A DNA stretch of 35,288 bases from Paenibacillus agaridevorans (GCF_003112455.1 NZ_BDQX01000281.1:254069-289356); one strand, 5' to 3'; counted from the first letter of the stretch, positions 17,335-27,292 are shown. Translations and numbers: made by a program. Notes: generated by a model from the letters alone, not told the origin.

Positions 17335-19689
17335 ATGATCCAAAAATGGCGTTCCGGAAAAGAAGGGGAAACGTTCCGTCGATCCGTATTCTTCAAGCTG
17401 CTGCTGTCGTTCATGGCGATTCTGATGATACCGTTCGTGATCGGAGCGCTGCTGTACGGCCGGATGGAGCAGGCGCTGATCGAAAACGCCTACGATTCCA
17501 ACCAAACGCTGCTTCAGCAGACGCGGCTCGCTGTAGACAGCCGGATGAACGAGGTGGATCAGCTGGCAGCCCAGATTGCCTTCGACCCCATGCTCCAGCT
17601 GTTCCTGTACGAGGAGAACAACCGCGCGAGCATTAACGATTACACCTATATCGAACTGATCCGCAATCTAAAACGTTACCGCACCTTATCCCCTTTCATC
17701 GACGATTATTATGTCTACTTCAAGCAATCCGACCGAATTGTCACAACGACGATTCGCACGGATACGGATACCTTTTATCGTTATATCAACGAATATCAGA
17801 ACCGCAGTCTCGATGAAATCAAATCGCTTCTTAACAGCTATCATCTGAGAACCTATCTGCCGGCCGAACCCATCCAATACGATCAAAAGCAACGAAGTAT
17901 GATTACGACGATTTCCTCGCTTCCCATGGGCGACAATACCGAGGTGAGAGGTTCTCTTGTCGTCACAATCGACGAGACCCAACTGCTCGGGCAACTGCGC
18001 AAATCCGATCATCGCGAGACCGATTATTACATCTTCGGCGCGGACGGACAGGTGATCAGTACGACGTCGGACCGTTCCGGCGCGCTGGAAGATCTGAGAA
18101 GCAGCATGGGCCATGGCTATGGCAATCTCGCGGCAACCATAGGCGGTACGGACATGCTTATCTCCTATACGACCTCCAGTCAAAATAATTGGACCTATGT
18201 TTCCGTCATTCCCAAGACGATAATTCTGTCCAAAGTAAACGAAACGAAGTCTCTTGCGCTGCTGCTTGTTCTGTTATGCATGGCAGGAGGCTTCGCGGTG
18301 TCGTATTATCTCGCATACAAAAACCATCGGCCGATTCGGGAGCTGATTCATACCATCCTGCAAGGCAAAAATATGAGCGGAGTCGCTATCCGCAACGAAT
18401 TTGCTTTTATCCGCAATGAGCTGCTGTCCTCCATCGTCGAAGAGAAGCAGATGCGAGGCGTGCTGTCGCAGCAAAAGCCTGTTATTCAGGCAGACTTTAT
18501 CTCCCGTCTCATGAAGGGATTCGTGGATACGTCCAGTCTGAAGGAAAGCGACTATTCCTTCATGAACGTGTCGCTTCCACATCCCTATTATGGCGTTGTA
18601 TTACTGCAAATCGACGATTGCAGACGGTTCGTGCAAGAAGAGTCGGAGCGGGAATGGACTCTGGTCCGCTTTATTCTCATTAATCTGAGCAATGAGCTGC
18701 TGGCCGGCAATGGATATGCCATCGAGCTTGATCGTGACCGCGTCGGCATCCTGCTTAATTCGACCGAGTCGATCGCGGAGAAAGGCAACGAGTTGGACAG
18801 GCTGCTGCAGAGCATCAAGTCGCAGATGGAGGGGAAATTCCGTACGTCGGTCACGATTGCCGTAAGCAACATGAAATCGGGCATACACGGCATTGCCGTC
18901 GCATACGGCGAAGCGGTGACGGCTATGGAGCACAAGTCGATGCAGGAGCAGGGGAGCGTCATCTATTACGATACGATACGAGGCGTGGAGCGGCATTACT
19001 TCTATTATTCGCTCGAGATGGAAGCGCAACTGATGAACTACGCCAAGAGCGGTGATTACAGCAACGTCGAGAAGGTGCTCGATCAATTGTTCGAGATCAA
19101 CTTCCAATCGCGGTCGATTTCCCCCGAGATGGCCAAATATTTGTCCTCGGAGCTTATGAGCACGGTGATCAAGCTGCTAAGCGCGCTGAATATCGACGAT
19201 GAAACGTTTTTCGGAGGCGAAGGCGAGTCGTTTAAATATTTGGCCAAGATCGGCACGGCAGAGGAGATGAGCGCGACGCTCAAGCGGCTGTACCTTGCGA
19301 TCTGCGAGAAGGTGACAGGCGACAGAAGCGATCACAGCGATCTGCTGGCTTCCCGGATCAGATGTTATATTGAAAGCCATTACGACAGCAACGAACTAAG
19401 CTTGACGACGATTGCCGACCATGTCGGCCTTAACCCTTCGTATCTGTCGACCTTCTACAAGAAGCAGATGGGCCATAACGTGACGGAATACATCACTTCG
19501 CTGCGGATGAAAGAAGCGAAGACGCTGCTCGCGGAGACGGAGCTCACTGTCGCGGCCATCGCAATCAAGGTCGGCTTCGCAAACGATATTGGATTGATCC
19601 GCCTGTTCAAGAAGACGGAGGGCATAACACCCGGCAAATACCGTGAAATCGCAGGCGGGAGCGGGCCTGACAACGAGGCTGTTCTATAA
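17335..19689 (+). CDS. Membrane-anchored sensor with C-terminal AraC domain (locus C)
   Basis: This 784-aa one-piece sensor-regulator is built like the one at 148-2466. A membrane helix lies near 18-43 and an extracellular cache-like region spans about 44-300. A second helix lies near 305-328, then a long cytoplasmic linker. AraC helix-turn-helix units occupy about 671-775 (ELSLTTIADHVGLNPSYLST and AIAIKVGFANDIGLIRLFKK). No kinase or receiver domain is visible. GGGAGG precedes the ATG. It is co-directional with the importer beginning at 19870, which is the most likely target and inducer source. The sugar sensed cannot be told. Confidence 0.9.
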   Translation: MIQKWRSGKEGETFRRSVFFKLLLSFMAILMIPFVIGALLYGRMEQALIENAYDSNQTLLQQTRLAVDSRMNEVDQLAAQIAFDPMLQLFLYEENNRASINDYTYIELIRNLKRYRTLSPFIDDYYVYFKQSDRIVTTTIRTDTDTFYRYINEYQNRSLDEIKSLLNSYHLRTYLPAEPIQYDQKQRSMITTISSLPMGDNTEVRGSLVVTIDETQLLGQLRKSDHRETDYYIFGADGQVISTTSDRSGALEDLRSSMGHGYGNLAATIGGTDMLISYTTSSQNNWTYVSVIPKTIILSKVNETKSLALLLVLLCMAGGFAVSYYLAYKNHRPIRELIHTILQGKNMSGVAIRNEFAFIRNELLSSIVEEKQMRGVLSQQKPVIQADFISRLMKGFVDTSSLKESDYSFMNVSLPHPYYGVVLLQIDDCRRFVQEESEREWTLVRFILINLSNELLAGNGYAIELDRDRVGILLNSTESIAEKGNELDRLLQSIKSQMEGKFRTSVTIAVSNMKSGIHGIAVAYGEAVTAMEHKSMQEQGSVIYYDTIRGVERHYFYYSLEMEAQLMNYAKSGDYSNVEKVLDQLFEINFQSRSISPEMAKYLSSELMSTVIKLLSALNIDDETFFGGEGESFKYLAKIGTAEEMSATLKRLYLAICEKVTGDRSDHSDLLASRIRCYIESHYDSNELSLTTIADHVGLNPSYLSTFYKKQMGHNVTEYITSLRMKEAKTLLAETELTVAAIAIKVGFANDIGLIRLFKKTEGITPGKYREIAGGSGPDNEAVL

Positions 19690-19869
19690 GAATCGAGGTC
19701 CATCTAGAAAGAAGATAATGCGTGATCTGAACATTGAATAGCGATTCTAACAGATTGACCGTATTCGTAATCACCTCTCCAGAACTACGATGAATTCAGC
19801 AGCAGGAGTTGCTGCGGCAATAGGATTGCAAGATTCATTCATTACATTCGAGAGGGGATTGAATCGCTT
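19690..19869. other. Intergenic region before binding-protein gene 2
   Basis: No convincing sigma-A promoter was found. The region contains a distant inverted repeat, AGAATCG from 19689 and CGATTCT near 19742, and a small hairpin GCAGCA/TGCTGC near 19800-19816. Neither has a T-run. If the regulator at 17335 activates the importer, its site should lie here. Confidence 0.3.
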
Positions 19870-21492
19870 ATGTTAAGAAGAAACAAATGGTTGACCTTGT
19901 TCATGGCCGTTTTGGCTGCGGCCGTCATGCTGGCGGGATGCTCGGGCGGCAACAACGGCGAGGGAGGCAAGACCGGCGCTACGAACAAGCCGGACTCAAC
20001 CAAAGCGCCTGGGGAGGCTGCTGCAGTCGAGTATCCGGAGGGACTCTCCTATTGGATTCATATGAATCCCAACGCGACTGCGACAATGGCAACTCTCGGC
20101 GACAGTAAAATTTATCAGCAATTGGAAAAGGTAACGGGCACAAAGGTGACCTGGACGCATCCATCCGGAGAAGGCGCACAGATCGAGGAGCAATTCAATC
20201 TGATGTTGGCTTCCAAAAAGCTGCCGGACGTCATCGAACGCAACTGGTTGACCGTCTCCCGTGGACCGGATGATGCCATCAAATCCGGAACGATTTTGAG
20301 ACTGAACGAACTTATCGAAGAACATGCGCCGAATTTGACGGCTTATCTTAATGAACATCCAGAAATTAAAAAAATGATTATGACCGACGAAGGCAATATT
20401 TATTCCTTCCCGTTTATTCGCGGCCATGAGAAGCTGATGGTGTTTTTTGGTCCTATCATCCGCAAGGATCTCCTGGACAAGACCGGTCTGGCCATTCCCG
20501 AGACGATCGACGAGTGGGAGACCGTGCTGGAAGCGATCAAGGAACAGACGGGCGGCGAAGCTCAATTTTTGCAGCGCATCTCCGACATCAAAGTTGGTCA
20601 TGGATTTATCGGAGCTTTCGGCATACCGCTAGAATTTTACAACGATAACGGTACGGTCAAATACGGTTCGATGCAGCCGGAATACAAAGAGTTTTTGACC
20701 GTGATGAATCGCTGGTACAAAAAAGGGCTGCTGGATCCCGACTTTGCCGCCATGGATACAAAGCTGATGGACTCCAAGATAACGACCGGCAAGACCTCGG
20801 CATTTGTCGGCTATACCGGCAGCGGCATCGGCAAGTATATGGGACTCATGAAGGATGATCCAACCTTCGAGCTCGTATCGACTCCTTATCCGACGCTCAA
20901 CAAAGGCGAAAACGCCGTATGGGGACAGCGCGACTTCGCCTACACGGGCATTGGAGCGGCTATTACGACTGCGGCCAAAAATCCGGAGCAAATCGTGAAG
21001 TGGCTGGATTATGCTTATGGTCCGGACGGCCACAACCTGTTCAACTTCGGCATTGAAGGCGAAAGCTTTACCATGGTGGACGGCAAACAAAAATATACGG
21101 ACGTCATTATGAAAAATCCCGACGATCTGCCGATTACGCAGGCGATGGCGCAATACTTCCGTGCGAGCTACAACGGTCCATTTGTGCAGGACCCCGGTTA
21201 CATCGAACAATATTTGGAGCTGCCTTCCCAGCAGGAAGCGCTTGTGAACTGGGAGAAAGCAACGACGAAAATGCAGATGCCGCTTACGACGCTTACAGCC
21301 GAGGAAGGGCGCCAGAAGGCTTCCGTCATGACCGACCTCAATGTATATCACGAGGAAATGATGCTGAAATTCATCATGGGCACGGAACCGCTTGAGAAGT
21401 TCGAGGAATATGTGGAGACGCTTAAAGCGATGGGCATCGAAGAAGTCATCAAGCTGGAGCAGGCGGCGCTGGAGCGGTTCTTGAAGAGATAG
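19870..21492 (+). CDS. ABC sugar importer, solute-binding lipoprotein (system 2)
   Basis: This 540-aa lipoprotein of the long LplA-like group has a signal ending VMLAGC with lipidated C24, followed by a G/N/K-rich linker. The fold region resembles system 1 (for example NEHPEIKKM corresponds to the QKHPELKPF stretch there), so the two are distant relatives. AGAGGGG lies 12 bases before the ATG, which is wider than usual. It delivers its ligand to the permeases at 21575 and 22562. The substrate is unknown. Confidence 0.92.
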   Translation: MLRRNKWLTLFMAVLAAAVMLAGCSGGNNGEGGKTGATNKPDSTKAPGEAAAVEYPEGLSYWIHMNPNATATMATLGDSKIYQQLEKVTGTKVTWTHPSGEGAQIEEQFNLMLASKKLPDVIERNWLTVSRGPDDAIKSGTILRLNELIEEHAPNLTAYLNEHPEIKKMIMTDEGNIYSFPFIRGHEKLMVFFGPIIRKDLLDKTGLAIPETIDEWETVLEAIKEQTGGEAQFLQRISDIKVGHGFIGAFGIPLEFYNDNGTVKYGSMQPEYKEFLTVMNRWYKKGLLDPDFAAMDTKLMDSKITTGKTSAFVGYTGSGIGKYMGLMKDDPTFELVSTPYPTLNKGENAVWGQRDFAYTGIGAAITTAAKNPEQIVKWLDYAYGPDGHNLFNFGIEGESFTMVDGKQKYTDVIMKNPDDLPITQAMAQYFRASYNGPFVQDPGYIEQYLELPSQQEALVNWEKATTKMQMPLTTLTAEEGRQKASVMTDLNVYHEEMMLKFIMGTEPLEKFEEYVETLKAMGIEEVIKLEQAALERFLKR

Positions 21493-21498
21493 CAGGCA

Positions 21499-21543
21499 GT
21501 CCGTGCCTGGAGAGTTTGTCTTGTCCATTCTTCAGGCACGGAC
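21499..21543 (+). repeat. Large intercistronic stem-loop after binding-protein gene 2
   Basis: GTCCGTGCCTG (21499-21509) pairs perfectly with CAGGCACGGAC (21533-21543). GAGA and TCTT extend the stem inward to about 15 bp. It begins 7 bases after the lipoprotein stop and ends 31 bases before the permease ATG. No T-run follows, so it is more likely an mRNA 3'-protecting or partial attenuating element than a full terminator. Confidence 0.6.
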
Positions 21544-21574
21544 GATTTAGCGGGGGATAGGGAGGAGCAACGTT

Positions 21575-22549
21575 ATGGCGGTCATAGAGAAATCCAATGG
21601 ATCATCGGCTGGGATCGGCGGATCCGGCTCCCGTATAAGCTTCGGACAACGTGTCCGGAAGGATTTTGCGAAAAACAAGTTGATTTATTTGATGTTAAGT
21701 CCGGCGGTCGCGTATTTCCTGTTGTTTCATTATGGTCCCATGTACGGCATGCAAATCGCGTTTAAGGATTTTGCGATCAAACTGGGCATTAACGGAAGTC
21801 CGTGGACGGGCTTCGATAACTTCGTCGATTTTTTTTCCAGCTTTTATTTCGGAAGAATACTCGTGAATACGATTCTGCTCAGCTTATATAGTCTGATCTT
21901 CGCGTTCCCGGCAGGGATCGTGCTTGCCCTGCTGCTGAACGAAGTGCGCAAAAGCTGGTTCAAGCGGACCGTTCAGACGATTACGTATATGCCGCATTTC
22001 ATCTCGCTCGTCGTCGTAGTCGGCATTATGTTCGATTTCCTGGCGCGGGACGGGCTGGTTAACAATATGCTGAATTCGCTGCTTGGCATCGAACCGATCG
22101 CTTTCATGAGGGAAGCGGACTGGTTCCGAACGTTGTATATCGGCTCCGGGATCTGGCAGAACGTCGGATGGAGCTCCATCATATTCCTGGCGGCGATCGC
22201 TACGATCGATCCTTCCATCTACGAAGCCGCCCGAATCGACGGCGCCAGCCGCTGGAAGCAGACGCTGCACGTGACGCTTCCCGGCATCGCTCCGACGATC
22301 ATTATTTTGCTTATTCTCAATATTGGTCAATTGCTCGCGGTCGGCAGCGAAAAAATACTGCTCATGTACAACCCGATTACGTATTCGACGGCCGACGTTA
22401 TCGGCACCTATACGTACCGGAAAGGCATCTTGGAGACGAACTACAGCTATGCCGCCGCAGTCGGCATGTTCAATGCGATTATCAGCTTCACGCTGCTCAT
22501 CATCGCCAACGCCGTCTCTCGCAAGACGAGCGAGACCAAACTATGGTAA
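21575..22549 (+). CDS. ABC sugar importer permease, LplB type (system 2)
   Basis: A 324-aa inner-membrane permease with about six helices and the coupling motif EAARIDGAS at 217-225. It starts with a short charged cytoplasmic tail, then LIYLMLSPAVAYFLLFHYGP as the first helix. GGGAGGAG precedes the ATG by about 7 bases. It ends 12 bases before the partner permease start. It is related to the 12704 product but clearly not a recent duplicate. Confidence 0.92.
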   Translation: MAVIEKSNGSSAGIGGSGSRISFGQRVRKDFAKNKLIYLMLSPAVAYFLLFHYGPMYGMQIAFKDFAIKLGINGSPWTGFDNFVDFFSSFYFGRILVNTILLSLYSLIFAFPAGIVLALLLNEVRKSWFKRTVQTITYMPHFISLVVVVGIMFDFLARDGLVNNMLNSLLGIEPIAFMREADWFRTLYIGSGIWQNVGWSSIIFLAAIATIDPSIYEAARIDGASRWKQTLHVTLPGIAPTIIILLILNIGQLLAVGSEKILLMYNPITYSTADVIGTYTYRKGILETNYSYAAAVGMFNAIISFTLLIIANAVSRKTSETKLW

Positions 22550-22561
22550 GGAGTGTGTAAG

Positions 22562-23437
22562 ATGAGGGCGACGACTGGCGAGAAGGTATTCGGAGTATTT
22601 AATATCACCTTTTTATTCGGGCTTTCCTTGGCTGCTCTGTATCCGCTCATATTCGTATTGTTCGCGTCGTTTAGCGATCCCGGTCAGCTGGTTCAGACGA
22701 GAGGGCTTCTTTTGTTTCCCAAAGGTTTTACGTTTGACGCCTACCGGATGGTATTTATGAATCCGTCGATCGGCACGGCTTATCTTAACACGCTGTTCTA
22801 CGTGATCGCGGGTACGGCGCTTAATATTTTCCTCTCGTCCATGGCGGCTTACGGTTTATCGAGACGGGACGTGTTATGGAAAAATCCCATTATGTTTATG
22901 ATTACGTTTACGATGTTTTTCGAGGGCGGTCTGATTCCGACGTTTTTGCTCATTAACGAGCTGGGGCTGCTGGATACGCGAATGGCCATCATCATCCCGA
23001 CGGCGATCAGCGCATTTAATCTCATTATTATGAGAACGGCCTTTCAGGCGGTGCCGGTCGAGCTGGAGGAGTCCGCACGGCTGGACGGGGCGAGTGATTT
23101 TCGCATCTGCTGGTCGGTCGTCTTCCCGCTGTCGATGCCGGTTATCGCGGTTATGCTGCTATTTTATGGCGTGTCGCATTGGAACTCCTGGTTCTCGGCG
23201 ATGATTTACTTGCAGGATCGGGCTTTGTTCCCGCTGCAGCTCATCTTGCGCGAAATACTGATCGTCAACGATACGAGCAGCATGATGACCGATATTAGCT
23301 CGGGAGACCAAATGCCGATCGGCGAAACGATCAAATACGCGACGATCATCGTGGCCACGCTGCCGATTCTGTGCGCGTATCCGTTCTTGCAAAAGTATTT
23401 TGTTAAAGGCGTCATGATCGGGGCTGTAAAGGGGTAG
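22562..23437 (+). CDS. ABC sugar importer permease, YtcP/LplC type (system 2)
   Basis: A 291-aa permease with about six helices, coupling motif LEESARLDGAS near 168-178, and C-terminal KYFVKGVMIGAVKG. I chose ATG 22562 because AAGGAG (22548-22553) lies 8 bases upstream; a GTG at 22553 is in frame but overlaps that ribosome site. It completes system 2, again without an ATPase gene. Confidence 0.92.
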   Translation: MRATTGEKVFGVFNITFLFGLSLAALYPLIFVLFASFSDPGQLVQTRGLLLFPKGFTFDAYRMVFMNPSIGTAYLNTLFYVIAGTALNIFLSSMAAYGLSRRDVLWKNPIMFMITFTMFFEGGLIPTFLLINELGLLDTRMAIIIPTAISAFNLIIMRTAFQAVPVELEESARLDGASDFRICWSVVFPLSMPVIAVMLLFYGVSHWNSWFSAMIYLQDRALFPLQLILREILIVNDTSSMMTDISSGDQMPIGETIKYATIIVATLPILCAYPFLQKYFVKGVMIGAVKG

Positions 23438-23481
23438 CGTGTTATCGGCTATCGTTTCGCTAGAGGGAATAAGGATTCTAT

Positions 23482-23527
23482 AAAGGCTGGCGCGGAGAGG
23501 TTATCTGTCTCTCGGCTCTGGCCTTTT
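23482..23527. terminator. Probable shared terminator between convergent genes
   Basis: AAAGGC (23482-23487) pairs with GCCTTT (23521-23526). The inner stem is imperfect, with GAGAG/CTCTC near the loop and two mismatches. A short T-run follows on the plus strand. It lies between the permease stop at 23437 and the minus-strand AraC stop at 23550 and could serve both. Confidence 0.55.
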
Positions 23528-23549
23528 GTGTATGCCAAATAAAGGCCGT

Positions 23550-24455
23550 TTAATCGGAAAAACAGCCTTTGCGATATGCAGTAGGACTAATCCCGTAAGC
23601 CGATTTGAACACGCGGCTGAAGTAGAAGGCACTCGAAAACCCGGCACGGTCGGCAATTTCTTTGATCGACAGATCGGTATGCTTCAATAAGTCTTCCGCT
23701 TTGTATAGCCGGATTTCCGTCATACGCTCGATAATGGTTCGGCCTGTGTGACGCTTAAATTCCCGAGCAATATGAGCATAGCTGTGATGCAACGAGGCTG
23801 CGAGGCTTTTTACATCCAGCTCCCTATCTTGCAGGTCTCCCAAAAAGATATCGACTTTGCGGACAAGCCTATTCGTCGGTTTGACAGGAGAAAAGGCAAG
23901 GGCGGCAGCAGGAAGCGATTCGGTTAAGCGCAGCAAAAGCCGTACAAAAGACATCTGCAAAAAGATAGCTTGCTCGCCAGCTTCCGATTGCGCAAGCAGG
24001 GTTTCGAGATATTTTCCGATGCCGAACTCGTCTGGCTTGGGAGGCGTTACTCCAATGGTTAAACGCATCAATTTGTCATAGATGGCGATCGCATCTAATT
24101 TCGATGCTGTATCCGCATCCGCCGTCCTTTGAAACATCCGCCATCTTAGGCATAAACCTTCGTGAGGAGAGGATAATTCGTAACGATGGGAATGTACGAA
24201 ACCCGGCGGGATGAGCACAAATGTACCTTGATCCATCCGATGCATGATTCCGTCCTCCAGGGCGGTATGCATGGTCCCTTGCACGACATAGTTGAATTCG
24301 TACCAATCATGGGAATGGGGAGCGCAGTATGAAACTCCGGAAGAATCCTCAAATAAAATGTCGATCCATTCGATGACGACATCATTTAAGGTTATGGTTC
24401 GACATGCGTGATGGGTCAAAAATTGCGTTTGCGACTTTCGTTCGAGTATCCCCAT
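23550..24455 (-). CDS. Cupin-type AraC-family transcription regulator (locus D)
   Basis: A 301-aa cytoplasmic regulator. The N-terminal cupin carries HSHDWYEFNYVVQG and IPPGFVHSHRYEL, the His-rich pattern of AraC sugar-binding cupins. The C-terminal double helix-turn-helix includes SLAASLHHSYAHIAREFKRH and EIADRAGFSSAFYFSRVFKS. A GGGGG ribosome site lies about 10 bases before the ATG. It is divergent from the alpha-mannosidase gene, which it probably controls through the palindrome at 24559-24579. Confidence 0.92.
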   Translation of the reverse strand: MGILERKSQTQFLTHHACRTITLNDVVIEWIDILFEDSSGVSYCAPHSHDWYEFNYVVQGTMHTALEDGIMHRMDQGTFVLIPPGFVHSHRYELSSPHEGLCLRWRMFQRTADADTASKLDAIAIYDKLMRLTIGVTPPKPDEFGIGKYLETLLAQSEAGEQAIFLQMSFVRLLLRLTESLPAAALAFSPVKPTNRLVRKVDIFLGDLQDRELDVKSLAASLHHSYAHIAREFKRHTGRTIIERMTEIRLYKAEDLLKHTDLSIKEIADRAGFSSAFYFSRVFKSAYGISPTAYRKGCFSD

Positions 24456-24558
24456 TGGATGAAATCCCCCTATCGTATTGGAAGAGTTCGCGACGAAAGC
24501 TTCGGACTCCTGCTAGCCGCATCATTTTAGTGCAAATCGAAGTCATTTCTCGCAATTC

Positions 24559-24579
24559 TCACAGCATGTTTGGCTGTGA
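24559..24579. promoter_or_regulatory. Palindromic candidate operator
   Basis: TCACAGC (24559-24565) and GCTGTGA (24573-24579) form a perfect 7-bp inverted repeat with a 7-base spacer, about 40 bases before the mannosidase ATG. It may bind a dimeric regulator. I did not identify a clear promoter beside it. Confidence 0.4.
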
Positions 24580-24620
24580 CACAATAGGGGGAGTCAAACA
24601 AGAGAGGATGACTTGTACAA

Positions 24621-27101
24621 ATGAAAAAATTGCATTTGCTCAGCAACGCGCACCTGGATCCCGTCTGGCAATGGCAGTGGGAAGAAGGCGCCGCCGCAGC
24701 GGTGTCCACTTTCCGCGCAGCGGCCGACTTCTGCGAACAATTTGAAGGTTATGTCTTCAATCATAATGAAGCGATACTGTACCAATGGATCGAAGAATAT
24801 GAACCAGAGTTGTTCGAGCGGATTCGCAAACTGGTTGCCTCCGGCAAGTGGCACATCATGGGGGGATGGTATCTGCAACCGGATTGCAATATGCCTTCCG
24901 GCGAATCGATGGTGCGTCAAATTCTCGCAGGGCGTACCTATTTCCGTGAAAAATTCGGAGAAGGGCATGATCCGACGACGGCGATCAACTTCGATCCGTT
25001 TGGCCATTCCCAAGGTCTTGTACAAATATTGAATTTAGCCGGTTTCGATTCTTATATCTTCATGCGGCCGGACGAGATGACATTACCTGCACAAGATTTT
25101 ATTTGGAAAGGCTTTAATGGAAGCTCGGTCATGGCGCATAAGGTCTGGGGGGGATATAATTCCCAACTGGGCAAATCGGTTGATAAAATCGTTAGATGGA
25201 TGGATGAGAATGGGGATGCGCCGATTGGTCTCGTCTTATGGGGTGTCGGCAACCATGGCGGCGGACCATCGAGAGTTGACCTGAATCTGATAGCAGAGCT
25301 GCAGGGAGCGAGGGAGGATTTCGAGATCGTGCACTCCACGCCTGAAACTTATTTTGCGGAGCTCGCTCAAGTCAAAGATTTGCCAGCGTTCGAAGGGGAT
25401 TTGAATCCACGATTCGTAGGCTGCTACACCTCGCAAATTCGGATCAAGCAAAAACATCGGAAGCTCGAGAACGAATTATATATGACGGAAAAAATGCTGT
25501 CGATGGCCGCATTGGAAGCAGGGCTTTCCTATCCTTATGATGATCTTCAAGCCGCGCTTCAGGATTTGCTTACGAGCGAGTTTCACGACATTTTGCCGGG
25601 CTCGTCGGTACAAAGTGTCGAGGAAACTTCGCTAAGAGGGCTTGATCACGGTCTGGAGATCCTAAGCAAACTGAAGGCGCGCGCCTTCTTTGCGCTCGCT
25701 GCCGGGCAGCCGGCCGCTGAACAAGGAGAATATCCTATCCTTGTTTATAATCCTCATCCGTATCCGGTTCGCGGCGTATGGGAGTGTGAATTCATGCTCG
25801 AAGATCAGAACTGGAATGAAGAATATTCTATGCCGATCGTCTTTAAGGACGGGGTGCGCGTTCCTTCCCAACCGGAGAAGGAGGATAGCAACCTTAATCT
25901 GGATTGGAGAAAAAAAGTCGTTTTCGAAGCCGAGCTGCCGCCGATGTCTATGAACCGATTCGAATGCCGAATGGAGCTGCTTGCCAAGAAGCCGAGTCCT
26001 GCGCTCACAGCGGATCAAGGGAAGTTTGTATTCCAGACCAATGATCTGCACGTCGTCATTAATGCTTTGACAGGACTGATCGACGAGTATGCTGTAGATG
26101 GTAAAAATAGAATAGCCCCGGGAGCTTGCGTCCCCCTTGTTGTTAACGATAACGGAGACCCGTGGAGAATGGACGTCAATGCGTTTAGAGATGTTCTTGG
26201 GCGTTTTCAGTTGATGCCTCCAGGTCAAGGAACGGATTTCTCGGGGGTGGACAAAGGGCTGCTTCCATCGGTTCGTGTAATCGAGGATGGAGAGGCGCGT
26301 ACGGTCATCGAAACATTGTTCTTCTATCGGGATTCTCACATTGTGCAAACTTACAAACTACCGAAACAAGGAAGCGAAATCGAGATCCACGTCAGAGTTT
26401 TCTGGAACGAAAAGGATAAATTACTGAAGTGGTCGATTCCAACCACGATCGGTGACCATGCTGCATATCGCGGACAGACGATGTTCGGAGTGGCTGAATT
26501 GCCGAATGATGGTCATGAAGCGGTCGCTCAGAAATGGGTTGCAGCGGTGGACGGTCATTCGGCTTTTACGGTAATTAATGACGGTGTGTATGGTTCGGAT
26601 TTCAAGGACGGGGAAATCAGGATGACGTTGTTGCGGTCCCCTGCTTATTGCGCGCATCCTATTTTGGATAGACCGCTTGTCGTTCAGGATCGTTTTTTGC
26701 CGCGTATGGATCAAGGAGAACGCCAATTCACGTTCTGGCTGAATGCAGGGAACAAGAAGGAACGGCTGGAGGCCGTCGATCGCGAAGCGCTTGCACATGG
26801 AGAGAAACCATTCGTATTATCATTTTTCCCGTCAGGCCTTGGCGAGTTGCCGGGTTGTCCGTTCGAGCTTGAAGATGAAGTCGTGCAATTAACGACATTT
26901 AAACGCGAAGAGCGTGGCGATGGGTACATCTTGCGTCTCTTTGAACCTACGGGACAAGCTCGCGAAACGGCGATCATCCTGGGGAGAAGCGGGAGAAGCG
27001 GGAAGTCCATTCCCGTATCGTTATCTGGCTTTGAAGTGAAAACGTTGCGACTGGATCCAATCGAAGGTACGATTTCCGAGGTGGCTTTGTTGGAACAATA
27101 A
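24621..27101 (+). CDS. GH38 alpha-mannosidase
   Basis: This 826-aa cytoplasmic metal-dependent retaining alpha-mannosidase should trim alpha-mannosyl oligosaccharides. The N-terminal catalytic domain has NAHLDPVW with metal ligands H11 and D13, INFDPFGHS with nucleophile D125, and EFHDILPGSS with the further metal ligand H322. Beta-sandwich domains make up the C-terminal half. There is no signal peptide, so mannosides must be imported first. No importer is directly attached; systems 2 or 3 nearby, or one elsewhere, would have to supply substrate. An AGAGGATG ribosome site lies about 11 bases before the ATG. The gene is transcribed alone and followed by a terminator. Confidence 0.93.
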   Translation: MKKLHLLSNAHLDPVWQWQWEEGAAAAVSTFRAAADFCEQFEGYVFNHNEAILYQWIEEYEPELFERIRKLVASGKWHIMGGWYLQPDCNMPSGESMVRQILAGRTYFREKFGEGHDPTTAINFDPFGHSQGLVQILNLAGFDSYIFMRPDEMTLPAQDFIWKGFNGSSVMAHKVWGGYNSQLGKSVDKIVRWMDENGDAPIGLVLWGVGNHGGGPSRVDLNLIAELQGAREDFEIVHSTPETYFAELAQVKDLPAFEGDLNPRFVGCYTSQIRIKQKHRKLENELYMTEKMLSMAALEAGLSYPYDDLQAALQDLLTSEFHDILPGSSVQSVEETSLRGLDHGLEILSKLKARAFFALAAGQPAAEQGEYPILVYNPHPYPVRGVWECEFMLEDQNWNEEYSMPIVFKDGVRVPSQPEKEDSNLNLDWRKKVVFEAELPPMSMNRFECRMELLAKKPSPALTADQGKFVFQTNDLHVVINALTGLIDEYAVDGKNRIAPGACVPLVVNDNGDPWRMDVNAFRDVLGRFQLMPPGQGTDFSGVDKGLLPSVRVIEDGEARTVIETLFFYRDSHIVQTYKLPKQGSEIEIHVRVFWNEKDKLLKWSIPTTIGDHAAYRGQTMFGVAELPNDGHEAVAQKWVAAVDGHSAFTVINDGVYGSDFKDGEIRMTLLRSPAYCAHPILDRPLVVQDRFLPRMDQGERQFTFWLNAGNKKERLEAVDREALAHGEKPFVLSFFPSGLGELPGCPFELEDEVVQLTTFKREERGDGYILRLFEPTGQARETAIILGRSGRSGKSIPVSLSGFEVKTLRLDPIEGTISEVALLEQ

Positions 27102-27186
27102 TGAACGAGAGAGGTCGTTTAGTCCAAAGAATCGAATCGGATGAGCGCTACCGGTTGCCGTCTTACCAGGACGTCCATAGTTCCCC

Positions 27187-27224
27187 GCATGCTCTTTCGG
27201 CATTCCGCTGAGGGCATGCTTTTT
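27187..27224 (+). terminator. Intrinsic terminator of the mannosidase gene
   Basis: GCATGC (27187-27192) and GCATGC (27214-27219) close a stem that extends inward by about four pairs. It is followed by TTTTT (27220-27224). It lies 86 bases after the stop. Confidence 0.75.
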
Positions 27225-27262
27225 CATTGATAAAACCATTTGCAAGCGACGTCAACAAACCC

Positions 27263-27292
27263 TTACGTAATTACGAATTAACCTGCTAAAAT
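27263..27292 (+). promoter_or_regulatory. Candidate promoter of the two-component operon
   Basis: TTACGT (27263-27268) and TAAAAT (27287-27292) are separated by 18 bases. Transcription would start near 27299, leaving too little leader for an ATG at 27308 and supporting the TTG start at 27338. Confidence 0.4.

Noticed and set aside
19735..19760. ATTGA repeated 21 bp apart upstream of binding-protein gene 2
   Set aside because: Only 5 bases match and neither flank extends the similarity, so chance is likely.
22553..22561. GTG 22553 as the start of the system 2 second permease
   Set aside because: This codon overlaps the AAGGAG site that correctly serves ATG 22562.
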